Source: Nocardioidaceae bacterium (GTDB lineage Bacteria > Actinomycetota > Actinomycetes > Propionibacteriales > Nocardioidaceae). From it: a DNA stretch of 64,000 bases. The notes below the pieces were generated by a model. It was not told the origin of the DNA. It was given only the letters and a program-made list of their open reading frames with translations, and searched no databases. Of this stretch, positions 20,213 through 28,472 are shown one piece after another. Each line of letters opens with the position of its first letter. Position 1 is the first letter of the stretch. The translations under genes were made by a program, and so were the position numbers. The DNA lies in NCBI GenBank assembly GCA_018672315.1, contig CP076053.1, forward strand, positions 2,157,827 through 2,221,826, given 5' to 3'.

Positions 20213-21301
20213 GTGAGCGACCACACGGGCGATTCGAGCGACACACCCGATCTCGGCACCATCGAGGCGGTGATCGTCGCGGGCGGCTTCGGCAGCCGGA
20301 TGATGCCCTTGACCGAGCGTCGGCCGAAGCACCTGCTGGAGGTCGCCGGTGTGCCGTTCGTGGAGCACCAGCTGACCCGCCTGGCGCAGGCCGGTGTGGG
20401 CACGGTGGTGCTGGCGACCAGCTACCACGCGGAGATGTTCGAGCCGGTGCTCGGCGACGGGTCCCGCTTCGGTCTCGAGCTGGTCTACGTGACCGAGGAG
20501 GAGCCGCTCGGCACGGGTGGGGCGATCCGCAACGTCTCCGACGCCCTGACCGACGACCCCGACGCCGCGATCGTGATCCTCAACGGGGACATCCTCTCCT
20601 CCCACGACCTGCGTGCGCAGCTGCTCGGCTTCCGTACGCCGCGGGAGGGTCGGGCCGTCGACGTCAGCCTCCACCTGGTCACCGTCGACGACGCGCGCGC
20701 CTTCGGAGCGGTGCCCACCGACGAGGTCGGACGGGTGACGGACTTCCTGGAGAAGTCCGAGGACCCGGTGACGAACCAGATCAACGCGGGCTGCTACGTG
20801 TTCCGCCGGTCGGTCGTCGACGCCATCCCCGCGGGGGAGGTCGTCTCGGTCGAGTACGACACCTTCCCCGGCCTGCTCCGTGACGACGCCGTGGTGGTGG
20901 GCCACGTCGACGCGGCCTACTGGCGCGACGTCGGCCACCCCCACTCGGTCGTCGGGGCCTCCTGCGACCTCGTGCTGGGCGTCGGGTCCAGCCCTGCGTT
21001 CTCACCGACCCCGGGGGCGGCCGCCTGGGTCTCGTCCGACGCGGTCGTGGGGGAGGGGGCGGTCGTGGACGGCGGCTCCGCCGTCAGCGCGGGCGCCGAG
21101 ATCGGCGAGGGAGCGGTCGTCTCGGGCAGCGTCGTCCACCCCGGCGCGACCGTCGGCCCCGGTGCCCGGGTGGTCGACTCCGTCGTCGCCTGCGGCGCCC
21201 GCATCGGCGCCGGCGCCGGCGTCATCTCGTGCGCCGTCGGCGACGACGCGGAAGTCCCGGACGGCGCTCAGCTGAGCGACGAGAAGATTCCTTGCGGGTG
21301 A
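20213..21301 (+). CDS. manC: Mannose-1-phosphate guanylyltransferase (sugar nucleotidyltransferase)
   Basis: 362 residues from the GTG at 20213; an ATG three codons earlier (20204) is equally possible. Nucleotidyltransferase signature AVIVAGGFGSRMMPLTERRPKHLL, then TEEEPLGTGGAIRNV, the metal-site LNGDILSSHDL, FLEKSEDPVTNQINAGCYVF and YWRDVGHPHS. The C-terminal ~90 residues form hexapeptide (left-handed beta-helix) repeats such as VGEGAVVDGGSAVSAGAEIG. It resembles Rv3264c, which makes GDP-mannose from mannose-1-phosphate and GTP. With the phosphomannomutase at 25874 it supplies GDP-mannose for lipoglycans. Glucose or other sugar specificity cannot be excluded from sequence alone. Confidence 0.85.
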   Translation: MSDHTGDSSDTPDLGTIEAVIVAGGFGSRMMPLTERRPKHLLEVAGVPFVEHQLTRLAQAGVGTVVLATSYHAEMFEPVLGDGSRFGLELVYVTEEEPLGTGGAIRNVSDALTDDPDAAIVILNGDILSSHDLRAQLLGFRTPREGRAVDVSLHLVTVDDARAFGAVPTDEVGRVTDFLEKSEDPVTNQINAGCYVFRRSVVDAIPAGEVVSVEYDTFPGLLRDDAVVVGHVDAAYWRDVGHPHSVVGASCDLVLGVGSSPAFSPTPGAAAWVSSDAVVGEGAVVDGGSAVSAGAEIGEGAVVSGSVVHPGATVGPGARVVDSVVACGARIGAGAGVISCAVGDDAEVPDGAQLSDEKIPCG

Positions 21302-21310
21302 TACCGGCGG

Positions 21311-21494
21311 TGACACCGGCTCGCTCCGCTCGCGTGATCACGGCGGGGACCACTGCGGGTGTTCGTCCGAGCGGACCTCGTCTGGACTGACGAGCACGCA
21401 CGTGCACCGAGGCGCCAGCCGAGGAGTGCGTGCGCGCGCAGGAGGGAAGTCGAGGGCTTGAGCGAGGACCCGCGAGCGGAGCGAGCCAGTGTCA
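21311..21494. repeat. Intergenic element bounded by 24-bp inverted repeats
   Basis: The arm at 21311-21334 (starts TGACACCGGCTCGCTCC) is the reverse complement of 21471-21494 with one mismatch (23 of 24). The 136 bp between contain further GC-rich repeats (for example GCACGCACGTGCAC near 21393 and GTGCGTGCGCGCGC near 21426) and no ORF with support. It fills the gap between convergent genes manC (ends 21301) and the DUF3105 gene (ends 21505). It could be a bidirectional terminator, a MITE-like remnant or an extragenic palindromic repeat. Confidence 0.75.
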
Positions 21495-21504
21495 CAGCAC
21501 GCCG

Positions 21505-22212
21505 TCAACCCGCGAACGGCTCCGGGCTGTCGCTGTAGGGCCAGGCGGTCATGAAGTCGTCCACCTCGGCGCCGTCGGGTCCGGTGCAGTAGCGGATCAC
21601 GCCCTGGCCGGTCTGCCCCTCGCCCTTCACCGACCAGTGGCTCAGTGCGACGTGGTTGTCGCCGGGGAACGGCTCCCCGTCCTCGGCGGTCCAGGGCACG
21701 GCGATGAACTTGCCCTCCGCGACGGCGGGCCCGGGGAACTTCTCGGTGATCTCCTCGACGGCGTCGAGGGCCTCCTCGTCGTTCGCGACGGTGTCGTCGT
21801 ACCAGAGCACGGTGTAGCCGTGCTCGAGGTTGTGCACCAGCGCCTCGACCTCGGGGCGGTCGTCGGCGGTGTAGAACTTGCGTCCGGGCACCACCTGCTC
21901 CCAGAGCGGTCGGTGCGGTCCGAAGGCAGGAGGCGTCGTCTCGTAGTCGACCTGCGTCTCGACGTGCTCCCCGCTGCCGTTGGCGGGTACGAGCTCGTCC
22001 TCCAGGCAGGTGGCCGCGGTGCCGACACCGACGAGTCCCTGGCCGGTGGCCGGGTCCGCCTCCTCACCGCTGAGGGTGAGGTAGCCGGCGACCCCGATCA
22101 CGCCGACGACGGCGGCGGAGACCGCTCCGATCGCGATGAGGCGGCGGCGGCGCTCGGACGCCTCCTGCCGGCGCAGCTGCTCGACCTTGGACCTGGCTCC
22201 GGACTCGCTCAC
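21505..22212 (-). CDS. DUF3105 domain membrane-anchored protein
   Basis: 235 residues. A basic N-terminus (KVEQLRRQEASERRRR) leads into one membrane helix (about 26-47). The extracytoplasmic part carries the DUF3105 pattern: YETTPPAFGPHRPLWEQVV, EALVHNLEHGYTVLWYDD and the C-terminal YCTGPDGAEVDDFMTAWPYS. The His of the HNLEHG motif and two lone cysteines (ATCLED and RYCTG) are conserved-looking and could form a disulphide. Function is unknown. Such proteins are usually single membrane-anchored genes in actinobacteria. Confidence 0.85.
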   Translation of the reverse strand: MSESGARSKVEQLRRQEASERRRRLIAIGAVSAAVVGVIGVAGYLTLSGEEADPATGQGLVGVGTAATCLEDELVPANGSGEHVETQVDYETTPPAFGPHRPLWEQVVPGRKFYTADDRPEVEALVHNLEHGYTVLWYDDTVANDEEALDAVEEITEKFPGPAVAEGKFIAVPWTAEDGEPFPGDNHVALSHWSVKGEGQTGQGVIRYCTGPDGAEVDDFMTAWPYSDSPEPFAG

Positions 22213-22276
22213 GGGTTCTGAGGATACGGGGCGTACGCGAAGGGCCGGCGCCCCCGCGGCCTCTCGCGTGGCGACG

Positions 22277-23308
22277 TCAGCGGGGAGTCAGGCGGACGGC
22301 CACGGCGTAGGTGTCGCCCTCGTGGCTCTCACTGCGATCACCCACACCCCAGCCGTGGGCCGTCGCGACCCGCGCGACGTCACCGAGCAGGGTCCCCTGC
22401 GCGAGGAGCGCGGACGGTTCGACGGGTGCCTCGGTGGCCACGAGCAGTCCGCCCGCGACGCGGGTGACCTCGCACCCGACGACGGCGGGCTCGGCGAGGT
22501 CGGCGAGGCGGTGCACCATCTCGACGACGTCGACCGGGGCGCCGAACGCGTCCGGCGGGTGTGCGGTGCAGGCGGCGACGACGGCCTCACGGGCCCCCAG
22601 CGCGAACATGTCGAGCCGGCGGGACCGGACGAGTGACGCGGCACCCGGGCCGGCCTCGTCGAGCACGTGCGTGTCGAGTCCCCGGACCAGGCAGAAGGGG
22701 CGTCCGCCGGTCTTGCGGGTGACCAGCTCGGCGGTGGCGGCGACCTCGTCGGCCACGGCCGGCGCGGTGACACTGAGGGGGTTGCCGTGGGTGTCCTCGC
22801 GGCCCGCGTGGTCGTCGAGGACGCGCAGCCCGGCCACCCCGATGGCGAGGTCGGTCTGCCCGAGCCGCCACGGGCGGCCCGCGGTGTCGGTGATGACGAC
22901 CGCGACGCGGCGGCCCGTACGCCGACCGAGCGCGTCGCGCAGCCGGCGGGCGCTCGCGTCGGGGTCGAGGGGCAGGTGCACCAGCGTGCCGGGGGTGACG
23001 TTCGAGGCGTCGATGCCGGCCGCGGCCAGCACCAGGCCGTGGCGCGTACGCACGATCGAGGTCGGGCCCCGGCGTGCCACCACGTCCACCGTGTCGCCGT
23101 CGATCGCGGTCGCGCGGTCACCGACGGAGGTGGCTCCCTCGGCCTTGCTGACCACCTTGGAGGTGACGGTCAGGACGTCGCCGTCGGCGACCTGGAGCCC
23201 GGTCGTGCTCAGCGCCTCGAGCAGCAGGGTCACCAGGTCGTCACCCTCGGCGACCTCGGGCACCCCGTCGAGTCCCCAGGCCTGCAGCGTCGATGCCCCG
23301 GCGGTCAC
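22277..23308 (-). CDS. cofE: Coenzyme F420-0:L-glutamate ligase (CofE / FbiB N-domain)
   Basis: 343 residues from the GTG at 23308, which overlaps the cofD stop in a GTGA junction. It adds glutamate(s) to F420-0 in a GTP-dependent reaction. Motifs: DVLTVTSKVVSKAEG (metal and substrate loop), RTRHGLVLAAAGIDASN, ITDTAGRPWRLGQTDLAIGV, and GNPLSVTAPAVADEVAATAEL. Mycobacterial FbiB is about 450 residues with a C-terminal nitroreductase-like domain that reduces dehydro-F420-0. Here only about 90 residues follow the ligase core, ending EGDTYAVAVRLTPR, and they do not look like that flavin domain, so the reductase step probably resides elsewhere. Confidence 0.9.
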   Translation of the reverse strand: MTAGASTLQAWGLDGVPEVAEGDDLVTLLLEALSTTGLQVADGDVLTVTSKVVSKAEGATSVGDRATAIDGDTVDVVARRGPTSIVRTRHGLVLAAAGIDASNVTPGTLVHLPLDPDASARRLRDALGRRTGRRVAVVITDTAGRPWRLGQTDLAIGVAGLRVLDDHAGREDTHGNPLSVTAPAVADEVAATAELVTRKTGGRPFCLVRGLDTHVLDEAGPGAASLVRSRRLDMFALGAREAVVAACTAHPPDAFGAPVDVVEMVHRLADLAEPAVVGCEVTRVAGGLLVATEAPVEPSALLAQGTLLGDVARVATAHGWGVGDRSESHEGDTYAVAVRLTPR

Positions 23309-24333
23309 CGGGGGCCCCGTGGGGCCGCCCGGGCGGCGAGCGCGAGGGCGTCGCGGACCATGCCCGCGGTGGTCGCGGGGTCGGTCATCAGCAGCGGCCG
23401 CGCGAGCGCAGGGATGCGCGCCGCCTCGAGCCGCCCGACGACGCCCTCGTCGACGGTGTCGACGAGCCAGCCGTCCAGCAGGCCGCCGCGCAGCCGGGAC
23501 CCGTAGTGCTCGGCGACGGCGTCGGCGCTGCAGGCGACCCCGATCGCCTCGAGCACCTGACGGGCGAAGCCGCGCACGTGGTCGCCGCCGACGATCGGCG
23601 AGAGCCCGATGATCGGTGCCGCCGTGCGGTGCAGTGCCTCGCGGATGCCGGGCACGGCGAGGATCGTGCCGACCGAGACGACCGGGTTCGACGGCGGCAG
23701 CAGCACGACGTCGGCGGCCTCGATCGCCTCGACCACGCCGGGGGCGGGGGAGGAGGCGTCGGCGCCGATCGGCAGCACCGCGTGTGCGGGCAGTGCGGCA
23801 CCGAGCCGCACCCAGTACTCCTGCAGGTGCACCGCGCGGCGTCCGGACGGCTCCTCGGCGTCGTCGACCACGACGTGGGTCTCGACGCGGTCGTCGGTCA
23901 TCGGCAGGAGGCGTACGCCCGGCTTCCACCGTCGGCACAGCGCCTCGGTGACCGCGGAGAGCGGGTAGCCCGCGTCGAGCATCTGCGTACGCACCAGGTG
24001 CGTGGCGAGATCACGGTCGCCGAGACCGAACCAGTCGGGGCCCACGCCGTACGCCGCCAGTTCGTCCTTGACCGTCCAGCTCTCCTCGCGCCGTCCCCAG
24101 CCGCGGTCGGGGTCGATGCCGTCCCCGAGGGTGTACATCACCGTGTCGAGGTCGGGGCAGATCTTGAGGCCGTGCAGCCAGATGTCGTCGCCGGTGTTCG
24201 AGACGACCGTGACGTCGACCTCGTCGCGGCGACCGGTCTCGGTGAGGTGGTGCAGGAGACCGGTGAGGAAGCGCGCGCCGCCGATCCCCCCGGAGAGCAC
24301 CACCAGGCGTGAGGGGCTGGTCGTGTCGGGCAT
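23305..24333 (-). CDS. cofD: Phosphoenolpyruvyl/2-phospho-L-lactate transferase (CofD / FbiA)
   Basis: 342 residues from the ATG at 24333 (the frame is open to a GTG at 24357). It joins the Fo deazaflavin to a phospholactyl or phosphoenolpyruvyl group carried on GDP, making (dehydro-)F420-0. Visible: glycine-rich VVLSGGIGGARFLTGLLHHL, VVSNTGDDIWLHGLKICPDL, DTVMYTLGDGID, and LPPSNPVVSVGTILAVPGIR followed by IIGLSPIVGGDHVRG. It is co-transcribed with cofE and divergent from the whiB2-like gene, the same arrangement as fbiA-fbiB/whiB2 in mycobacteria. Confidence 0.95.
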   Translation of the reverse strand: MPDTTSPSRLVVLSGGIGGARFLTGLLHHLTETGRRDEVDVTVVSNTGDDIWLHGLKICPDLDTVMYTLGDGIDPDRGWGRREESWTVKDELAAYGVGPDWFGLGDRDLATHLVRTQMLDAGYPLSAVTEALCRRWKPGVRLLPMTDDRVETHVVVDDAEEPSGRRAVHLQEYWVRLGAALPAHAVLPIGADASSPAPGVVEAIEAADVVLLPPSNPVVSVGTILAVPGIREALHRTAAPIIGLSPIVGGDHVRGFARQVLEAIGVACSADAVAEHYGSRLRGGLLDGWLVDTVDEGVVGRLEAARIPALARPLLMTDPATTAGMVRDALALAARAAPRGPR

Positions 24334-24449
24334 CGGATGATTGGTAGCGGTCGGCAACCGAGACGGTCAACTCATGAGGCGTGTCATCTGCCTGTCGAGA
24401 CCCGGTCTCGGCGTGTCGCAAACTTTTCTCGCGGTTTCAGGCATTCCGC

Positions 24450-24478
24450 TTGACGTTCGGTAACGACACGCATGTAAT
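24450..24478 (+). promoter_or_regulatory. Predicted sigma-70-type promoter of whiB2-like gene
   Basis: TTGACG at 24450-24455 and TGTAAT at 24473-24478 are separated by exactly 17 bases. This is close to the housekeeping consensus and stands in an AT-richer patch unusual for the window. Transcription would start near 24485, leaving a leader of about 40 bases with GGGGAGGAAGGGA just before the ATG at 24527. Confidence 0.6.
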
Positions 24479-24526
24479 TTCTCTCGTGTCAGTCCATCGG
24501 GGACTGCGGGGAGGAAGGGACCAGAC

Positions 24527-24784
24527 ATGCTGAGGGAGCTGCACGCACTGGACGACCTGGCCGAGGAGCCGGGCTGGCAGGAGCGCGCCCTGTGCGCGGA
24601 GACCGACCCGGAGGCGTTCTTCCCCGAGAAGGGCGGCTCGACCCGGGAGGCCAAGCGGGTGTGCCTGACCTGCGACGTGCGCAACGAGTGCCTGGAGTAC
24701 GCACTCTCCAACGACGAGCGCTTCGGCATCTGGGGCGGTCTGTCCGAGCGCGAGCGCCGCAAGCTGAAGAAGCGCGCGGTCTGA
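24527..24784 (+). CDS. whiB2: WhiB-family iron-sulfur transcription factor, WhiB2/WhmD type
   Basis: 85 residues. Four cysteines (Cys23, Cys46, Cys49, Cys55; CX2C and CX5C spacing) bind a [4Fe-4S] cluster. The G(I/V)WGG turn is GIWGG (67-71), followed by the basic SERERRKLKKRAV. WhiB proteins act by binding domain 4 of the main sigma factor. Position next to divergent cofD matches M. tuberculosis whiB2 (Rv3260c)/fbiA, and WhiB2/WhmD/WhiB controls septation and sporulation-type division. A strong ribosome site and promoter precede the gene, and a perfect 18-bp hairpin terminator follows. Confidence 0.95.
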   Translation: MLRELHALDDLAEEPGWQERALCAETDPEAFFPEKGGSTREAKRVCLTCDVRNECLEYALSNDERFGIWGGLSERERRKLKKRAV

Positions 24785-24832
24785 GACCGCGCTGAGGCGC
24801 CGCGCCGGCGGCGTACGCACCACCGACACCTG

Positions 24833-24879
24833 CGGGGAGTCGGTCGGCTCGAGGGGAAGGAGAGCCGACCGACTCCCCG
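24833..24879 (+). terminator. Strong hairpin terminator after whiB2-like gene
   Basis: A perfect 18-bp stem: left arm 24833-24850 (CGGGGAGTCGGTCGGCTC) pairs with 24862-24879 around an 11-base purine-rich loop. It starts 49 bp after the whiB2 stop. There is no T-run directly after it, as is common in GC-rich actinobacteria. Confidence 0.85.
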
Positions 24880-24903
24880 TCGTCGTTCCCGTCCCCGGCC
24901 CCT

Positions 24904-24989
24904 GAACGCCCGCAGGTGCGGGCTTCCCCGTGCATGTGCGGGCCCGCAGACCCGCAGGAGCACGGGTAGGGCCGCAGGTGCGGGCGTTC
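24904..24989. repeat. Nested palindromic element
   Basis: The outer arms GAACGCCCGCA (24904-24914) and TGCGGGCGTTC (24979-24989) are perfect inverted repeats. Inside lie CCCGTGC and GCACGGG (about 24928-24934 and 24959-24965) and several copies of the half-site TGCGGGC/GCCCGCA. The first hairpin GCCCGCA-GG-TGCGGGC is at 24908-24923. The same core forms the hairpin after secA at 43724-43751. The element fills the gap between the whiB2 terminator and the DUF3499 gene. It may be a REP-like sequence or a second terminator. Confidence 0.7.
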
Positions 24990-25046
24990 CGGGGGGAGTG
25001 GGCGAGCCTGGTCGGAACGACCGAGGCCGCCGCGTACGCTCCTGGC

Positions 25047-25445
25047 GTGGCCACCCGTCGACGTTGCTCCCGCACCGCCTGCGCGCGGGCCGCGGTCATG
25101 ACGCTGACCTACGTGTACGCCGACCAGACCGCGGTGCTCGGTCCGCTGGCGATCGCGGCGGAGCCGCACGCGTACGACCTCTGCGAGGAGCACGCCGAAC
25201 GACTGTCGGCCCCCCGGGGGTGGGACGTGGTGCGGCTCTCGACCGACCTCGGCTCCCGCGCCCCGAGCGACGATGACCTGCTCGCTCTCGCGGACGCGGT
25301 GCGCGAGGCCGCCAACCGTCCTCAGCCGGCGCTCTCACCTGAGCTGGAGCAGGTCGGGATCGACGCGAACGGATCCGTCGAGACCGGCCGTCGCGGCCAC
25401 CTCCGGGTGCTGTCGCAGCCTGTGGACGACGCCGAGGACGCCTGA
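25047..25445 (+). CDS. DUF3499 family protein, probable zinc-binding
   Basis: 132 residues from the GTG at 25047. Four possible metal ligands are placed as Cys7, Cys12, Cys46 and His49 (CSRTAC and CEEH), a treble-clef-like layout. The core reads ACARAAVMTLTYVYADQTAV, then LGPLAIAAEPHAYDLCEEHA. The second half is acidic and probably disordered. DUF3499 is an actinobacterial family of unknown role; Rv3259 occupies the same place next to whiB2 in M. tuberculosis. Confidence 0.85.
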   Translation: MATRRRCSRTACARAAVMTLTYVYADQTAVLGPLAIAAEPHAYDLCEEHAERLSAPRGWDVVRLSTDLGSRAPSDDDLLALADAVREAANRPQPALSPELEQVGIDANGSVETGRRGHLRVLSQPVDDAEDA

Positions 25446-25451
25446 TCACTG

Positions 25452-25847
25452 TTGCGATCTGACGCGACGCGGCGACCGCTCGGCGTAAGAGGGCGCCGGG
25501 CAGACCGGTCGCGTCGCGTCGTGGACTCGCCACGGTCGCTGCTGCTGCACCCACTGGTGCTGCCGTGCGCGGTGACACTCGTGGCGTACGACGCGCTGCT
25601 TGGATTCGACCTGATCATCGGTCGATCCGAGGCGGCGCCGGCGTTTCTCGGGGTCCTGCTGCTGGCGGTGGCGGCGCTGCTCGGTGCCACGACTGGGGCG
25701 GCCGCTGCCGCGGCTTGGTCGCGTCCTGTCGACGGGAGCGTTCCTGCATCGGCCCGTTGGCTCCGGCTGGCGTCGGCGTGGCCCGTCGTCCTACTCGGCG
25801 CCGGACTGGCGACCGGGGTGCTCGCGTTGGCGGGCGTCCACGTCTGA
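25452..25847 (+). CDS. Small hypothetical membrane protein
   Basis: Up to 131 residues; the first ~25 residues are arginine-rich and the real start may be the GTG at 25522. Three hydrophobic stretches are visible (LVLPCAVTLVAYDALLGFDLI, FLGVLLLAVAALLGATTGAA and SAWPVVLLGAGLATGVLALA). It resembles nothing I recognise. It lies 6 bp after the DUF3499 gene and 26 bp before the phosphomannomutase, so it is probably co-transcribed. Confidence 0.5.
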   Translation: MRSDATRRPLGVRGRRADRSRRVVDSPRSLLLHPLVLPCAVTLVAYDALLGFDLIIGRSEAAPAFLGVLLLAVAALLGATTGAAAAAAWSRPVDGSVPASARWLRLASAWPVVLLGAGLATGVLALAGVHV

Positions 25848-25873
25848 GCTCACTGCACAGTAGGGTCGCCGGC

Positions 25874-27259
25874 ATGGACGAGGCCTCCGCGTACGACAGC
25901 GAGAGCACGATCGATCCGGCAATCGTGGCGGCGACCTTCAAGGCGTACGACGTGCGCGGCCTGGCCGGTGAGCAGATCACGGAGACGCTCGCGGCGGCGA
26001 CGGGCAAGGCGTTCGTGGAAGAGCTCGCCGTGGGCGAGGTCGTCGTCGGTCACGACATGCGACCGTCCAGCCCGGGCCTGGCGGCTGCCTTCGCGCGCGG
26101 GGCCTCAGGTGCAGGGGCGGCGGTGACGATGATCGGGCTGGCCTCGACCGACCAGCTCTACTTCGCCTCCGGCGCTCTCGGCATGGCCGGGGCGATGTTC
26201 ACGGCCAGCCATAACCCGGCGCAGTACAACGGCATCAAGATGTGCCGCGCCGGCGCGGTGCCGGTCGGTCAGGACACCGGTCTCTCCGCGCTCGCCGACC
26301 GTGTCGCGGGCGCGACCGACCCCGGGCCCGGCGACGACGAGCCCATCGACGAGCGCGACGTGCTCGAGGACTACGCCGCCTACCTCCGCTCCCTCGCACC
26401 CGTCGAGGGCCGCCGGCTGAAGGTCGTGGTGGACGCCGGCAACGGGATGGCGGGACACACCGCGCCCGCGGTCCTGGGCGGGCTCGACCTCGACGTGGTC
26501 GAGATGTACTACGAGCTCGACGGCACCTTCCCGAACCACGAGGCGAACCCGATCGACCCGGCCACCCTGGTGCAGCTCCAGGCGCGCGTCCGCGAGGAGG
26601 GCGCCGACGTCGGTCTCGCCTTCGACGGCGACGCCGACCGCTGCTTCCTCGTCGACGAGCGGGGCGAGCTCGTCGACCCCTCGGTGCTCACCGCGCTGAT
26701 CGCCGACCGGGAGCTGCAGCGCGAGCCCGGCTCGGTGATCATCCACAACCTGATCACCTCCCGCGCCGTGCCCGAGATCGTCGAGGAGCTGGGCGGCACG
26801 GCGGTGCGTACGCGGGTCGGTCACTCCTTCATCAAGGCGCGCATGGCCGACACCGACGCCGTCTTCGGCGGCGAGCACTCCGGCCACTTCTACTTCCGCG
26901 ACTTCTGGCGTGCCGACTCCGGGATGCTCGCGGCCCTGCACACCCTCGCCGCCCTGGCCGAGACCGACCGGCCGCTCTCGGCGCTCCTGGCCTCCTACGC
27001 CCGCTACGTCGCCTCCGGCGAGATCAACTCGACCGTCGAGGACGGCGAGGCCGTCATGGCCGAGCTCGAGCAGCGATGGGCCGAGGACGGACAGGTCGAC
27101 CACCTCGACGGGCTCACGGTGACCGCCGCCGACTGGTGGTTCAACGTGCGCCCGTCCAACACCGAACCCCTGCTGCGCCTCAACGCCGAGGGCGCCGACC
27201 GGGCCACCATGGAGCGCGTACGCGACGCCGTGCTCGCCGTCATCAGGAGAGACGCATGA
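25874..27259 (+). CDS. manB: Phosphomannomutase/phosphoglucomutase
   Basis: 461 residues from the ATG at 25874. It is an alpha-D-phosphohexomutase: FKAYDVRG (about 21-28), the active-site phosphoserine loop FTASHNPAQYNGIKM, the metal loop AFDGDADRCFLVDE, sugar-specificity motif FGGEHSGHFYFRDF and phosphate-binding NVRPSNTEPLLRLN. It interconverts mannose-6-phosphate and mannose-1-phosphate (some also glucose), feeding the guanylyltransferase at 20213. The ortholog in the syntenic mycobacterial region is Rv3257c. Its stop overlaps the ATG of the next gene (ATGA). Confidence 0.93.
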   Translation: MDEASAYDSESTIDPAIVAATFKAYDVRGLAGEQITETLAAATGKAFVEELAVGEVVVGHDMRPSSPGLAAAFARGASGAGAAVTMIGLASTDQLYFASGALGMAGAMFTASHNPAQYNGIKMCRAGAVPVGQDTGLSALADRVAGATDPGPGDDEPIDERDVLEDYAAYLRSLAPVEGRRLKVVVDAGNGMAGHTAPAVLGGLDLDVVEMYYELDGTFPNHEANPIDPATLVQLQARVREEGADVGLAFDGDADRCFLVDERGELVDPSVLTALIADRELQREPGSVIIHNLITSRAVPEIVEELGGTAVRTRVGHSFIKARMADTDAVFGGEHSGHFYFRDFWRADSGMLAALHTLAALAETDRPLSALLASYARYVASGEINSTVEDGEAVMAELEQRWAEDGQVDHLDGLTVTAADWWFNVRPSNTEPLLRLNAEGADRATMERVRDAVLAVIRRDA

Positions 27260-27426
27260 ACCTCGACAAGACCCTGCTCGACCTCCTGGCCTGCCCCCAG
27301 TGCCACGGCGGGCTGCGCGCCGACGAGGAGCGGGAGGAGCTCGTCTGCGAGACGTGCCGCCTGGCCTACCCGGTGCGCGACGACATCCCCGTGATGCTCG
27401 TCGACGACGCCCGCAGCACGGCCTGA
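27256..27426 (+). CDS. Trm112-like zinc-ribbon protein
   Basis: 56 residues. The Zn ribbon is formed by Cys13/Cys16 (LACPQCHG) and Cys31/Cys34 (CETC), followed by RLAYPVRDDIPVMLVDDA, the standard ending of the Trm112/YcaR (UPF0434) family. Eukaryotic Trm112 activates methyltransferases; bacterial roles are poorly defined. It is coupled to manB by a 4-bp overlap, and followed after 14 bp by the SIS-like gene. Confidence 0.9.
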   Translation: MNLDKTLLDLLACPQCHGGLRADEEREELVCETCRLAYPVRDDIPVMLVDDARSTA

Positions 27427-27440
27427 GGCGCGCGTCGACG

Positions 27441-28472
27441 ATGGTGCTGGACGACGGTTTCGAGGAGTCCCGCCTCGACGACCCGACCGCCCTGGCCTCG
27501 CACGACGGCGCGCTGAGGTCCCTGGCCGAGGCCGGGGCACGCGTACGCCGCGAGGTCGGGATGGCGGCCGAGGACGCCGCGCGCGTCCGCGAGGAGCTGG
27601 GCGGGTCACGGCCTCGCGCGGTGGTGGCCGCGGGCCCGGACTCCCGCCTGCTCCGTGCGGTGCTCGAGCCGTGGTGCCCGGTGCCCTTCGTCGCGTGGCC
27701 CGGGTCCGGGCTCCCCGGCTGGACCGGCGGGCTCGACCTGGTGGTGATCCTCGCGCCGGAGGGGGCGGACCGTACGGCGGCGAGCGCCGTCGCCGAGGCT
27801 GCCCGGCGCGGGGCGCAGGTGCTCGTCGTCACGCCGAAGACCTCGATGGTCGCCGAGCACGCCGGACGCGACACGGTGGTGGTGCCGGCCACGACCGGCG
27901 ACCAGCTCGCCACGGCGGTCGTGGCCCTCGGCGTGCTGCACGACCTGGGACTGGGGCCCGGCTGCAACGCCGAGAAGGTCGCCGACGCGCTCGACCAGGT
28001 CGCCGTGGACTGCGGTCCGCAGCGCGACCTCGTCACCAACCCGGCGAAGGAGCTCGCGATCGCGCTCGCCGACGCGGTGCCGGTGGTCTGGGGCGGCTCG
28101 GTGCTCGCCGCCCGGGCGGCCCGCCGCGTGAGCGAGGCGATGCGGCGCTCCACCGGGCGCAGCGCCGTCGCCGGCGACGCGGAGAACCTGCTGCCCGTCC
28201 TCGAGGGCGCGCCGCGGCGCGACGTGTTCGCCGACCCCTACGCCGACGAGCCCGCTGCGACGAGGCCGGTGCTGGTCGTGCTCGACGACGGCAACGAGGC
28301 CCCGATGGTGCGCGAGGACCGCGGGCGTCTGCTCAGCGCGGCCCAGCAGGCAGGCGTACGCGTCGAGACCGTGCGCCACGACACGGGCGAGGCCCTCGCC
28401 TCCTACGCGGCGCTGCACGCGACGGGCTGCTGGGCCGCGGAGTACCTCGCGCTGGGGCGTACGCGGGACTGA
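27441..28472 (+). CDS. SIS-domain / phosphosugar isomerase-like protein
   Basis: 343 residues. Two Rossmann-like sugar-isomerase halves are suggested: PRAVVAAGPDSRLLRAVLEP with LDLVVILAPEGADRTAASAV and VLVVTPKTSMVAEHAG in the first, and VPVVWGGSVLAARAARRVSE with VLVVLDDGNEAPM in the second. It matches the Rv3256c-type proteins that sit between phosphomannomutase and mannose-6-phosphate isomerase genes in actinobacteria. Here manA is missing and ahcY follows instead. The catalytic role is unproven; it could serve as the phosphomannose isomerase for this pathway. Confidence 0.75.
   Translation: MVLDDGFEESRLDDPTALASHDGALRSLAEAGARVRREVGMAAEDAARVREELGGSRPRAVVAAGPDSRLLRAVLEPWCPVPFVAWPGSGLPGWTGGLDLVVILAPEGADRTAASAVAEAARRGAQVLVVTPKTSMVAEHAGRDTVVVPATTGDQLATAVVALGVLHDLGLGPGCNAEKVADALDQVAVDCGPQRDLVTNPAKELAIALADAVPVVWGGSVLAARAARRVSEAMRRSTGRSAVAGDAENLLPVLEGAPRRDVFADPYADEPAATRPVLVVLDDGNEAPMVREDRGRLLSAAQQAGVRVETVRHDTGEALASYAALHATGCWAAEYLALGRTRD

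Noticed and set aside
25452-27259. 564-residue phosphomannomutase starting at 25565
   Set aside because: The added residues are the out-of-frame reading of a small membrane protein; the ATG at 25874 gives the normal family length.
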